Assembly: GCF_003952165.1 (NCBI RefSeq)
Contig: NZ_RXFT01000005.1
Span: forward strand, 1-64,000
Origin: Variovorax guangxiensis
GTDB lineage: Bacteria; Pseudomonadota; Gammaproteobacteria; Burkholderiales; Burkholderiaceae_C
Direction: 5' to 3'
DNA: 64,000 nucleotides
A program made the position numbers and the translations under genes. Of this stretch, positions 1-8,483 are shown in pieces. Under the pieces are notes generated by a model. It made no database searches. It was not told the origin of the DNA and was given only the letters and a program-made list of their open reading frames with translations. Within the stretch, counting starts at the first letter, position 1, and each line of letters starts with the position of its first letter.

Positions 1-71
1 GCCTCGGCGAAGCCGCCGATGCCCAGCGAGAAATCCGTCCAGTGGTCTTCATCTTCTCCCTGTACTGCCAT
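1..71 (-). CDS. Partial gene downstream of vgrG (N-terminus only)
   Basis: Only the first 23 or so codons lie in the window; the product begins MAVQGEDEDHWTDFSLGIGG and runs off the left edge. Its ATG overlaps the vgrG stop codon as ATGA (69-73), so translation is probably coupled to vgrG. Genes in this position after a vgrG are often type VI effectors, adaptors or immunity proteins. That is context only: the visible N-terminus is acidic, has no signal peptide and does not identify a family. Confidence 0.6.
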   Translation of the reverse strand, partial: MAVQGEDEDHWTDFSLGIGGFAE

Positions 72-2665
72 CACGCGCTCCCTTCGGCGTTCGAGTTTTC
101 CTTGATCCGTCCGAGCCAGCGCACCTTGTAGAACTCCGGTGCGTCGGCACGCTGCGCTTGCGTCGAGCCGTCGCTGCTGGTGATGGCTCCCCCGCGGTCG
201 GCCGCTTGTGCGCCGGCGGTCGCCGGGCCGCGCGGTGGTTGCTCGCCTTCGCGCACGAGCCTGAACACCTGCCTGGCCGCCGTCGAGTTGTTCTCGTCGA
301 GGTGATGGAAGATGAGTTCCTGATCGAAGGCGGCGTTCGGGTCCTGGTTCACCAGCTGCGGCGCGCGGCTCGCAGGGCCCACGAAGCTGTGGGTCGCGGC
401 GTGTTCGCGCCACAGGCCGTTGGTGCCGTGCACGATGCCCTGCGCGTTCCAGCGGCTGAAGCTGGAGCCGCCGTTGATCAGCACTTCCTCCTTGGCCGTG
501 ATGGTGATGCGCTCCGCCTCGAGCTTGATGTTGAGCCTGCCCAGCAGGTTGATGCTGTTGCGCAGGGCCTGGATGTCGATGTCCGCGTTGCCTGCGATCA
601 GCCGCATGCCGGCCTTGCAGGCGAACAGGCGCACCGCGTCACGCGCGCTGGCGAGCAGGCTCCTGCCCGCGCTCACACTGGTGTGCGCACCGCTGGTGAG
701 AGCGTTGTGCCCCGTGCTGGCGACATGCGTGGAGCCCTGCGTAGCCGCTTGGATGCCGGCCGGGCTGGCCAGGGTCAGGTGCGGCCGTGCGAATTCGGAG
801 AACTCGCCCTGCATCGCCGCGTCGGGGCTGCCCCTGATGGCCTCGTCCTGCTCCTTCAGTTCGCGAACCACCTCGTCCTGGTCGCCCGCTTCCTGCGCCC
901 CGGCGTCGTGCGCCATCCGGCCCAGGCCTGCATGCAGCTCGCGCCCCTGCGCCAGCCGCTCCACCGTCTCGCGCATGTCCGTGATGTGGGCCTGTGCATT
1001 CGGCCGCGCCTCTGTGGTGATGAGCAAGCCGGCGCTTGCGCGCACCGCGCCGTGTCCGTCGGTGCGCAGTTCGAAGCCCTGGCCGCGGTCTTCCTGGCGG
1101 CCTGCGGTGCTCTCGATGCGGCCGATGTGCCCGAGGCTGATGCTGCTGCTGAGGTGATCGCTCTTGAGCTGGGCCTGCGGCTTGCCGCTCGTGTCGTCCA
1201 GCGCGAGATGGTTGCCGCGTTCGCCGCCACCGAGCTCCCGGCTGCGATAGCCGGCGAGGTGCTTCTGCGCGGGCAGCGCCCAGGCCGGCATGAGGTCGGC
1301 GTTGTGCACACGGCCGATGACGATGGGGCAGTCCGGATCGCCGTTGAGGAAGTCGACGATGACCCCCTGCCCGATTCGGGGCAGCGCCACCTCGCCGAAG
1401 TTCGCGCCCGCCCAGTTGGAGGACACGCGCATCCAGCAGCTGGTGTTCTCGTCGTGGCGGCCGAGCCGGTCCCAGTGGAACTGCACCTTGATGCGACCGT
1501 GCTGGTCGGTCCAGATCTCCTCCGCAGCGGGGCCGACCACGACCGCGGTCTGAGGCCCATGCGTGCGCGGCTTGGGTGTCGTGCGCCGGGGCCGCCACGC
1601 AAGGCTCGTGGGCTGGGCCTCGAACGCGAAGCGCTGCACCGAGCCTTCCGAGGATTGCCTTCCCTCGGTGGCCTGGAGGTTCTCCTGCAGGTCGTAGCTC
1701 ACGCCCAGCAGCAGGTATTGCCGGTTCTGGTCGGCGCGGGGATGTTCCGCCAGGCGCATGGTGAATCCCGGCGCAAGGTCGCGCCTGTTGGAGCGGCCGC
1801 TGGCACGGCTGCGTTCGCTGTGCTGCTCCTCGTTGCGGATGGCCGCATAGGCGTCGCCGTCTTCCAGCCGGGTGTAGCCGCCGGGCCACTCGTATTGCTC
1901 GTAGCGGTCGTGGTCGTGGCCGATGGCCTTCTGGCGCGACTGGCTCAGGTCTGCCCTGGGGTGCAGGTCGTCATAGTCGTCATGCAGGAAGCGGCCGGGC
2001 CGAACCTCTTCGCAGGCCGTCCATTCGTAGACGCGCTCGCCGGCATCCGGGCCACCGGTCATGCCGGCCTGCTCGTCGACATGAAAGCGAAGTTCTTCGC
2101 CGCCGGGCAGCGGTCCGTGCGATCCGGCGATGTCGTCGGCGAAGACCAGCACGTGCTGAGCCGCTTCATGGCGGAAGAAGTAATAGACGCCTTCGTGCTC
2201 GCAGAGGCGAGAGATGAAGTCGAAGTCGCTCTCGCCGTACTGCACGCAGTAGTTCCAGCGGCGGTAGCTTCTGCCCAGCCTGCGTTCGAACGGATGGCCG
2301 TAGCGCTCGAGCACGGCCGCGACGATCTCGGGAACGCTCTGGTCCTGGAAGATCCTGAAATCGGAGCGCAGCGTGGCGAGCCACAGCCATGGACGCAGCT
2401 GCATCCGGTAGAAGCAATGGCGGTCGTCCTCGCCCGAGAGACCGAACCGGGTGGCGATGCCGTCGAGGTGCCGCGCCTCGCCGCTTTCGGTCTGGATGAC
2501 GACGGTGGCGGACTTTCCCAGCATCGCGTTCGGATCGACCGCGTCGTGGCTGCCCAGCAGATCGAGATCGAAGCTGTAGAGCCGGCTCAATTCCTCGCGG
2601 CCGGCGAGACGATGGAATCGAAGGGCATCGCCCGCGGGCGTGCGGACGCCGACGCGCCGCCTCAT
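71..2665 (-). CDS. vgrG: Type VI secretion tip protein VgrG
   Basis: Trimeric spike at the tip of the type VI secretion tube, which pierces target membranes and carries effectors. From the ATG at 2665 it has 864 residues. The first ~350 residues are the gp27-like base (LSRLYSFDLDLLG, then the VYYFFRHE region). An OB-fold gp5-like segment follows (HGRIKVQFHWDRLG, SSNWAG, GEVALPRIGQGVIVDF). Next come a DUF2345 beta-helix (about 600-770) and a short transthyretin-like stretch (FDQELIFHHLDENN). The tail is Ala/Gly rich and ends in polar residues. The start is uncertain. The ATG at 2665 has no Shine-Dalgarno, whereas a good AGGGAG (2711-2716) precedes another ATG at 2706 whose short frame ends in the ATGA at 2662-2665. 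No T6SS sheath or baseplate gene is in the window. Confidence 0.9.
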   Translation of the reverse strand: MRRRVGVRTPAGDALRFHRLAGREELSRLYSFDLDLLGSHDAVDPNAMLGKSATVVIQTESGEARHLDGIATRFGLSGEDDRHCFYRMQLRPWLWLATLRSDFRIFQDQSVPEIVAAVLERYGHPFERRLGRSYRRWNYCVQYGESDFDFISRLCEHEGVYYFFRHEAAQHVLVFADDIAGSHGPLPGGEELRFHVDEQAGMTGGPDAGERVYEWTACEEVRPGRFLHDDYDDLHPRADLSQSRQKAIGHDHDRYEQYEWPGGYTRLEDGDAYAAIRNEEQHSERSRASGRSNRRDLAPGFTMRLAEHPRADQNRQYLLLGVSYDLQENLQATEGRQSSEGSVQRFAFEAQPTSLAWRPRRTTPKPRTHGPQTAVVVGPAAEEIWTDQHGRIKVQFHWDRLGRHDENTSCWMRVSSNWAGANFGEVALPRIGQGVIVDFLNGDPDCPIVIGRVHNADLMPAWALPAQKHLAGYRSRELGGGERGNHLALDDTSGKPQAQLKSDHLSSSISLGHIGRIESTAGRQEDRGQGFELRTDGHGAVRASAGLLITTEARPNAQAHITDMRETVERLAQGRELHAGLGRMAHDAGAQEAGDQDEVVRELKEQDEAIRGSPDAAMQGEFSEFARPHLTLASPAGIQAATQGSTHVASTGHNALTSGAHTSVSAGRSLLASARDAVRLFACKAGMRLIAGNADIDIQALRNSINLLGRLNIKLEAERITITAKEEVLINGGSSFSRWNAQGIVHGTNGLWREHAATHSFVGPASRAPQLVNQDPNAAFDQELIFHHLDENNSTAARQVFRLVREGEQPPRGPATAGAQAADRGGAITSSDGSTQAQRADAPEFYKVRWLGRIKENSNAEGSA

Positions 2666-2706
2666 GGCAGAAAGGCGCGTGCGAGCGCGCCGTTGACGTT
2701 GGACAT
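2662..2706 (-). CDS. 14-codon leader ORF overlapping the vgrG start
   Basis: The mini-ORF MSNVNGALARAFLP starts at 2706 behind AGGGAG (2711-2716) and stops with a TGA that shares bases with the vgrG ATG. It could be a leader that couples ribosomes onto vgrG. It could also be the true vgrG N-terminus separated by a one-base deletion, since one extra base at the CC before the ATG would join it to MRRRVGV. The sequence alone does not decide. Confidence 0.4.
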   Translation of the reverse strand: MSNVNGALARAFLP

Positions 2707-2852
2707 GGAACTCCCTGGACAGACCGTCTCTCGTGCCGAGGACGAAGACTTTGTTTGTTCGGGATTCTGTGTGCCGAGGCACCCATGTCGATGACATCGC
2801 GCGAGCCGGCCGCGCCTTGCGTGAACTACTGCGCGATCATTCTTGCGTGCAT

Positions 2853-2870
2853 GAAGAGGCTTGCCTCTTC
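2853..2870. other. Perfect hairpin between adhesin stop and vgrG
   Basis: GAAGAGGC at 2853-2860 is followed after two bases by its exact complement GCCTCTTC at 2863-2870. It sits 46 bases past the adhesin stop and upstream of vgrG. No T-run follows it on either strand, so it is at best an atypical terminator or an mRNA structure in the vgrG leader. Confidence 0.35.
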
Positions 2871-2915
2871 GCGCAACGGTTCGTTAACGCCGCTCAGGAA
2901 GAGCGTTCACACGCC

Positions 2916-5900
2916 TCAGAAATCGGCGCAGCCGTTGCGCTTCTCGGTATCGACGCAGCTCGACAGGTTGGGCCGCGAGCGCACGCGCGACCATTCGCGC
3001 GCCAGCACGTCGCCGCCCTGCGTCGCGCGGTCGCCGTCGAGCGGGCCGGTGGCGAAGCAGATCGGCGGCGGGCCGATGTTGCGGTCGTACACCCAGGTCG
3101 CGGGCAGGTCGCGCAGCGCGTCGGGGCGCGGCAGGTCGGGCATCTGGTTGACGAACAGGTTGCCCGGGACCACGTTGACCGCATAGCCCTCGGCCGAGGT
3201 GAAGGCGCCGTTGATCGGATACACGCCCGGCGGGCTCGCCTGCAGCGCGGGCGAGAACATGAAGCCCGAGAAGCCTGCGCCCGTGTCGCCCAGGATCAAC
3301 CCCGTGACGAGGTAGCTGAAGAGCGGGTTCGGATAGCCGAAGGGCCTGCTCGCATTGCCGATGAGCACCGTGGCCACCGGCTGCTGCGCGTAGATGAAGT
3401 GGTTAGCGCCCGCCGGGATGCTCACCGCGCACAGGCCCGAGTAGGAGCAGTGGTACAGGTTGGGGTACAGCCCCGAGCCCGCGAGCCCTCCGCGCGTTTC
3501 TCCCACCCAGGTGTCGGCCCACACGCGCCACGGCGCGCCGGCGATGGTGTAGCCGCCGGTGTTCTGGAAGCGCGATCCCGCCACCAGGTCGACCCCGCCG
3601 GTGCTGCTCACGTTGGTGCCCAGCAGCAGGTCGCCACTGAGCGTGCGCACCGCCACGGTATCGGCGGCCATCGAGCTGGCCGACACGATCTGCGGCAGGT
3701 TGCCCGCCGCGTCGTAGCCGGTGACGCTCACCGAGCCGAGCTTGACGGTGTCGACGTCCACGTAGCGGAAGGCGCCGGCCGCGCTGCCGCCGAGCGTGTC
3801 GGCGCTGACGTTGTTCGCGGCCTGGTCCAGCAGCACGCTGCCGCCGGTGGAACGTGCCAGCAGCGTGCCGGCGGTGATCGGTGCCGACGCGGTCTGCGTG
3901 ATGTTGCCGCCCGAGATCAGCCCCACGGTCGCGGCCGTGAGCGCGCCGCCGAGCTGGATGCCGCCTCCACCGCCGGTGTTCTGCAGCGTCAGCGCGCCGG
4001 GCACGGTGAGCGGACCCACCACGTTGATGCCGCCAGCGTGCGCATTGCTGCCGGCCACGATGGCGGGCGCGTCCAGCCGCGTGAACTCGTCGGCCGACAC
4101 CGCGAAGCCGTTGGCCGCGGTGCCGCCCAGCGTGATGGGGTTGGCTGTACGGTCGACCGCGTTGCCTGCGGAGTCGACACCGCCGGGGCGCAGGTTCAGC
4201 ACGCTGCCGGCGCGGACCGTGCCGGTCAGCACCACCGCGTCCGTGCTGCCGTCGTTGCTCGCGCGCAGCACCACGTTGCGGTTGCCGTCGATGCGGCCTC
4301 CGGTGCCGAGCGTGATGCCCGTGCCGTTGGCCTGCGACTCGCCCGCCACGTCGATGTCGCCGGTGCCCAGCGTGGTGACCAACGCGTTGTTGGCTATCAG
4401 CACGCCGCCCGACTTGTCGCTGGAAACGCCCGGCGTCACCAGGCCCTTGATGCCGATGTTGCCGTCAACGCTGCGCACAGTGACGTTGCTCAGGTCGACC
4501 GCCTGCACGGCCAGCGGCCCGGTGCTCGGGTCCGTCACGCCGCTGCCGATGCCCACGATGGAGATGTCGCCGCTGGTGGTGAGGATCTGGCCCGGCCCGG
4601 TGCTCGCGCCGATGCGCACCCCGGTGCCTCCGGGCGCCGTGCCCGAGATGGTCACGTCGCCAGTACTGCTCTGGATGGTGGCGCCGCTCAGCTGCACCGT
4701 GGCGGTGAAGCCCGAGAAAGTGGGCGTGCCGCGCTTGCCCGTGATCTGCACCGCGCCGCCGGGGCCCGCGTCGCCCAGCGCGGTGGTGCGCGTATCGATC
4801 GTGGTGTTGGTGATGCCGATCGCCTGGTTGCCCGTGGGGCTGGTATCGGCCGTCATCACGACGTCGCCGCCGTTGGTGGCGATCTTCGCGCCGCTCAGGA
4901 AGATCGCTCCGTTCTGCCCGCCCACGCCCGCGTTGAGCACCACGTTGAGCGCACCCGAGTTGGACTGGATCGAGTTGTTGTTGAAGGCGCTGATGTTGTG
5001 CGCCGCGTCGAGCTCGAAGGTGAGCGGCGCCGAGCCCTTGCTGCGCACGATGGCCGCATCGGTGGCGAAGGTGATGTTGCCGTCGGTCGCGAGGCCGCCG
5101 GTGCCCGTCGTGATCGTGACGCTGGTGCCGCCGTCCAGTGCGTTGTTGATGTCGCCGTCCTGGATGGTCGAGTTGGCGAGCGGGTCGAAGGGGTTGCCCG
5201 TGAGGCTGCCCGATGCGGTGCCGTGCGCGATGTTGACGTTGTACGGGTCGATGGTCCAGGTACCCGCCGTACCCACCGGCGCCGACGCATCCACGCGCAG
5301 CCCCGTCAGGTCGAAGTGCGGTGCCGAGGTCTCGATGCTGCCGCCGTTGCCTGCGCTCGCGCCGCCGCGCGCCGAGATGCTGCCGTAGCCGCGCAGCGTG
5401 TCGCCGGCGATCACGTTGATCGTGCCGCCATTGCCGGAGGCCGATTTCGCGTCGGCGCGCAGGCTGGCCTGGTCGCTGATGGCGATGCTGTTGGTGGCTC
5501 GCACGTCGATGGTGCCGGACTGGCCCGCGCCGCCGGCGTCGATGGTGGTCACGTCGTCGAACGCATCGATCACGAGCACGTTGCGCCCGGCGAGACTGAC
5601 GGTGCCGCCCGCGCCGGTGCTGCTCGACACGTCGAGCACCGGCACGAAGACGGTGCCCGACGGCACGTCGCGAACATTCACGCGCCCCACCAGCACGTCG
5701 CCGCCGCGACCGTCGATGGCGATGCGCCCGCCCTCGGCGCGCACGGTGCCGCCGGCCTCCATCGCGAGCGCCACCGCCGATGCGTCTGCGCCGATGGTCG
5801 CGACTGCGCCATCCACCGTGAAGCTCTTGCCCCCGGCCGTGCCGGAGATCGTTATGTCGCGCCCCGCGCCGGCCGTGATGCTGCCGCCGAAGATGGTCAC

Positions 5901-8321
5901 GCCGTTGCCCGCGGCGTAGGACACGCCGCCACCGCCGTTGGCGGCCGATGCCGAGGTCAGGAAGGCGCTGTTCGCGGTCAGGCCCTGCATGTCGCCGCCG
6001 GTGCCGTCGATGGCCACGCGCCCGCCGGAGTCGATGGTCGCGCCGCGCATCGAGATGCCGCCGATGTTGCTCGTCGTCACGTCGGGGAAGGAGCTGTCGA
6101 CGAAATCCACCGTGCCGCCGTACACGGCGACCGGATCGGTGGCGGTCCAGCTGCGCGAGCTGCCGGTGATGCTCACGTCGCCGGTGCCGGTGCGCAGCAC
6201 CGTGCCGTTGCCTTCGGTGTTGTCGAGCAGCACGCCGCCCGCGCCGATGCCGCCCACGCCGGTGATGGCGATGTTGCCGCCGCCGGTGGTCAGGCTGGTG
6301 CCCGAGACCTGCACGCCGTCCGAACTCACGTAGTAGTTCGGGTCGCCGGCCGAACTGCTGGTGCCCTGCCCGCGCAGCACGATCGAGCCGCTGCCGCCGC
6401 AGTTGCCGGAGGCCATCGCGCAGGTGTTCAGCGAGCTGTCGAACAGCGAGACGCCCGCGCGTCCGACATTCGGTCCGCCGTCCGTGGGCGCGATGCCGCC
6501 GACCGCGTAGCCGTTGGCCGCGTCGCCCTGGCCGTAGAAGCGGATGTTGCCGCCGTTGGTGGCGATGCTCGCGTTGTTGAGTTCGATCACGCCGCCGTCG
6601 GAGCCGCCGGTCGCGTTGGCGTTGAAGTCGACGTGTAGCGCACCGCTTTCCGAGCGGATCGACGAGCCGCTGAACATCTGGATGTCGCGCAGCGAATCGA
6701 CCGTGAGCCGCGCGTCGCGCCCCTCGGTCTTGACGATGCCCGCGCTGTCCTGGAACACCACGTCGTTCGACTCTCCGTCGTTGGAGCCGGTGCGCAGCGT
6801 CACGTCGGTCGCGCGGCCCAGCGCGTTGCCGATGGCGACGGAACTCACGCGCGTGTCGGCGGTGTTCTGTCCGTAGTCCGCAGGTTCGTAGACCGGCACG
6901 GTGTTGTCGACATTGAGCGTGCCCTTCGACTCGACCACCCACTTGCCGTTGGCGCCGCTCGCGCCGCCGGCCGCATCGACCTGCGCGAGCTCCGTCACCT
7001 CCACCTGCCGCGCGGTGGTGGTGATGGTGCCGCCCGCGCCGCTGCCGGCGCCGCGCGCCTGGACCTGGCCGGAAACGTGGACGTAGCCGGCGCTCAGGTC
7101 CACCGTGCCGCCCTGCCCGTTCGCGCCGGTGGCGTTGCTGCGCAGCACCGAGTCGGCAGACATGCTCACCGCGGCGTTTCCCGTCACCTGGATGCTGCCG
7201 CCGTTGCTGCCGCTGGCGTCCGCCGCCAGGCCCGACAGCCGCACGTAGTCCGCGCTCGCGGTGATCGATCCGCCTGCCACGCCGGCCTCGGTGCCGCTCG
7301 CGTCGATGGTTCCGCCCAGCAGCATCTCGTTGCTGCGCGCGCCCGACTGGCCGCCGTCGAGCACGATCTCGCCGTTGCGGGAACTCAGCGAGCGGGCACG
7401 GATCACGCCGGTCTGGCTCACCACCAGCTGGCGCGCATCCACGTCGGCCGCGGCGGCCATCAGCACCACGCGGCCGCCGTCGGCCGCGACGTTGCCGGTG
7501 TTCATCAGTTGCGCGGTGGTGGTCTTGTCGGTGGCCTGCAGGTCGGCGAGCTTGAAGGTGGTCTGCCCGTCCAGCGGCACCTTGAAGGTGGTGAGGCCGT
7601 CGCCGTCGAAGTCCAGGTTCATGGTGAGCTTGCTGGCCGACACCAGGCCCACCGAACCGCGCGCGACATTGATCTCGCCGTCGTTGCGCACCGAACCGCC
7701 CACCAGCGCCACGGTGCCGCCCGGGCCCGCCGTGATCGACGCGCCCTGCTCCAGCCGCACCTGCGCCAGGCTGTTGGCCGGGCCGGCGAAGACCAGCTGC
7801 TCGCTCTTGTCGAAGGCCTTGCTCTCCGAACCGGCGGGCATGAAGTTGTCGTTGGCGATGTCCAGCGTGGAAGCCACCAGCCCACCCACGTTGACCGACG
7901 CGCCCTTGCCGAACACGATGCCGCTCGGGTTGATGAGGAATACGCTGCCGCCCGGCAGGTTCGGGTTGCCGATCAGCGAGGTCCGCAGCGTTCCGTCGAT
8001 GCGCGAGGCCTGGATGCTCATGCCGTCGCCCACCACGCGGTTGAGCAGCACCGCGCGCGTGCTCGGCTGCGCGATGTTGACCGTGCCGCCCGCGCCGATG
8101 GAGAAGGTCTGCCAGCTGGCGATGCCGCGCAGCGACGGCTGGTTGATGTTCATCACGCTGCCGTTCTGCGTCATGGTGACGCCGCCGGCAATGGAGTTGA
8201 AGCCGGTAGGCAGCACCTGCGCCATGGCCGGCGCGGCGCCCGCGCAGATCAGCGACAGCGCGATGGGCCGCAGTTGCAGGCGCCGAAATTGCGCGCGCGA
8301 GGATGGGTTGCGTTGCTTCAT
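2916..8321 (-). CDS. TpsA-type filamentous haemagglutinin-like adhesin
   Basis: Large secreted beta-helical exoprotein (1,801 residues) of a two-partner secretion system, probably surface-exposed or released. An extended signal region (residues ~1-35, ending PAMAQ) leads into the TPS secretion domain (~36-300). That domain carries the family motifs NPNL (GNPNLPGGSVFL) and an NPNGI-like NPSGIVFGKGA. The rest is made of imperfect repeats of GG-x-I/V-x-I and T/N-rich strands typical of right-handed beta-helices. The C-terminal ~150 residues form a distinct Tyr/Pro-rich domain resembling the MBG-type endings of such adhesins, with a final Cys-containing tail. No VENN motif or toxin C-terminus is seen, so it is not a CdiA-type inhibitor. 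The ATG at 8321 gives the expected signal peptide; codons further upstream fall inside repeat copy A. The partner transporter is the next gene upstream. Confidence 0.9.
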   Translation of the reverse strand: MKQRNPSSRAQFRRLQLRPIALSLICAGAAPAMAQVLPTGFNSIAGGVTMTQNGSVMNINQPSLRGIASWQTFSIGAGGTVNIAQPSTRAVLLNRVVGDGMSIQASRIDGTLRTSLIGNPNLPGGSVFLINPSGIVFGKGASVNVGGLVASTLDIANDNFMPAGSESKAFDKSEQLVFAGPANSLAQVRLEQGASITAGPGGTVALVGGSVRNDGEINVARGSVGLVSASKLTMNLDFDGDGLTTFKVPLDGQTTFKLADLQATDKTTTAQLMNTGNVAADGGRVVLMAAAADVDARQLVVSQTGVIRARSLSSRNGEIVLDGGQSGARSNEMLLGGTIDASGTEAGVAGGSITASADYVRLSGLAADASGSNGGSIQVTGNAAVSMSADSVLRSNATGANGQGGTVDLSAGYVHVSGQVQARGAGSGAGGTITTTARQVEVTELAQVDAAGGASGANGKWVVESKGTLNVDNTVPVYEPADYGQNTADTRVSSVAIGNALGRATDVTLRTGSNDGESNDVVFQDSAGIVKTEGRDARLTVDSLRDIQMFSGSSIRSESGALHVDFNANATGGSDGGVIELNNASIATNGGNIRFYGQGDAANGYAVGGIAPTDGGPNVGRAGVSLFDSSLNTCAMASGNCGGSGSIVLRGQGTSSSAGDPNYYVSSDGVQVSGTSLTTGGGNIAITGVGGIGAGGVLLDNTEGNGTVLRTGTGDVSITGSSRSWTATDPVAVYGGTVDFVDSSFPDVTTSNIGGISMRGATIDSGGRVAIDGTGGDMQGLTANSAFLTSASAANGGGGVSYAAGNGVTIFGGSITAGAGRDITISGTAGGKSFTVDGAVATIGADASAVALAMEAGGTVRAEGGRIAIDGRGGDVLVGRVNVRDVPSGTVFVPVLDVSSSTGAGGTVSLAGRNVLVIDAFDDVTTIDAGGAGQSGTIDVRATNSIAISDQASLRADAKSASGNGGTINVIAGDTLRGYGSISARGGASAGNGGSIETSAPHFDLTGLRVDASAPVGTAGTWTIDPYNVNIAHGTASGSLTGNPFDPLANSTIQDGDINNALDGGTSVTITTGTGGLATDGNITFATDAAIVRSKGSAPLTFELDAAHNISAFNNNSIQSNSGALNVVLNAGVGGQNGAIFLSGAKIATNGGDVVMTADTSPTGNQAIGITNTTIDTRTTALGDAGPGGAVQITGKRGTPTFSGFTATVQLSGATIQSSTGDVTISGTAPGGTGVRIGASTGPGQILTTSGDISIVGIGSGVTDPSTGPLAVQAVDLSNVTVRSVDGNIGIKGLVTPGVSSDKSGGVLIANNALVTTLGTGDIDVAGESQANGTGITLGTGGRIDGNRNVVLRASNDGSTDAVVLTGTVRAGSVLNLRPGGVDSAGNAVDRTANPITLGGTAANGFAVSADEFTRLDAPAIVAGSNAHAGGINVVGPLTVPGALTLQNTGGGGGIQLGGALTAATVGLISGGNITQTASAPITAGTLLARSTGGSVLLDQAANNVSADTLGGSAAGAFRYVDVDTVKLGSVSVTGYDAAGNLPQIVSASSMAADTVAVRTLSGDLLLGTNVSSTGGVDLVAGSRFQNTGGYTIAGAPWRVWADTWVGETRGGLAGSGLYPNLYHCSYSGLCAVSIPAGANHFIYAQQPVATVLIGNASRPFGYPNPLFSYLVTGLILGDTGAGFSGFMFSPALQASPPGVYPINGAFTSAEGYAVNVVPGNLFVNQMPDLPRPDALRDLPATWVYDRNIGPPPICFATGPLDGDRATQGGDVLAREWSRVRSRPNLSSCVDTEKRNGCADF

Positions 8322-8383
8322 TTCAGTGTTCCACCACGCTTTCGCGTGACCCGCAATGCTTGAAACCGGCCCGGACGATTCGC

Positions 8384-8482
8384 GGGACACCGCGGAACCG
8401 GCTCTGCCGGGCCGTCGGTGTCGCCCCCGGCGAGGGGGTTGGCGAAGCGACACGAAGTGCGCGAGGCCTGGGGGAGTGCCAT
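8384..8482 (-). repeat. 3'-anchored structured repeat, copy A
   Basis: First of four ~97-base copies. Read on the minus strand it begins two bases after the tpsB stop codon: GGCACTCCCCCAGG, then GCGCACTTCGTGTCGCT, a C-run/G-run stem, and CCGGC-AGA-GCCGG enclosed by GACACC...GGTGTC. It lies inside the 162-base gap between tpsB and tpsA. In the outer stem this copy has G:C where copies B and D have A:T, a compensatory change. Confidence 0.85.
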
Positions 8483-8483
8483 T

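Noticed and set aside
158-2794. Open frame of 878 codons opposite vgrG
   Set aside because: Antisense shadow of an unmistakable VgrG; no ribosome site or domain.
2916-3400. Possible contact-dependent inhibition toxin at the adhesin C-terminus
   Set aside because: No VENN-type boundary, no recognisable nuclease or pore domain, and no small immunity gene follows.
2733-6638. Open frame of 1,301 codons on the plus strand
   Set aside because: It is antisense to the adhesin; its Ala/Arg/His/Val-rich product is the usual by-product of high G+C and has no domain signal.
8384-8482. Repeat copies as remnants of an insertion sequence or MITE
   Set aside because: No target-site duplication or terminal inverted repeat is seen, and the fixed polarity to stop codons argues for an RNA-level element; not fully excluded.
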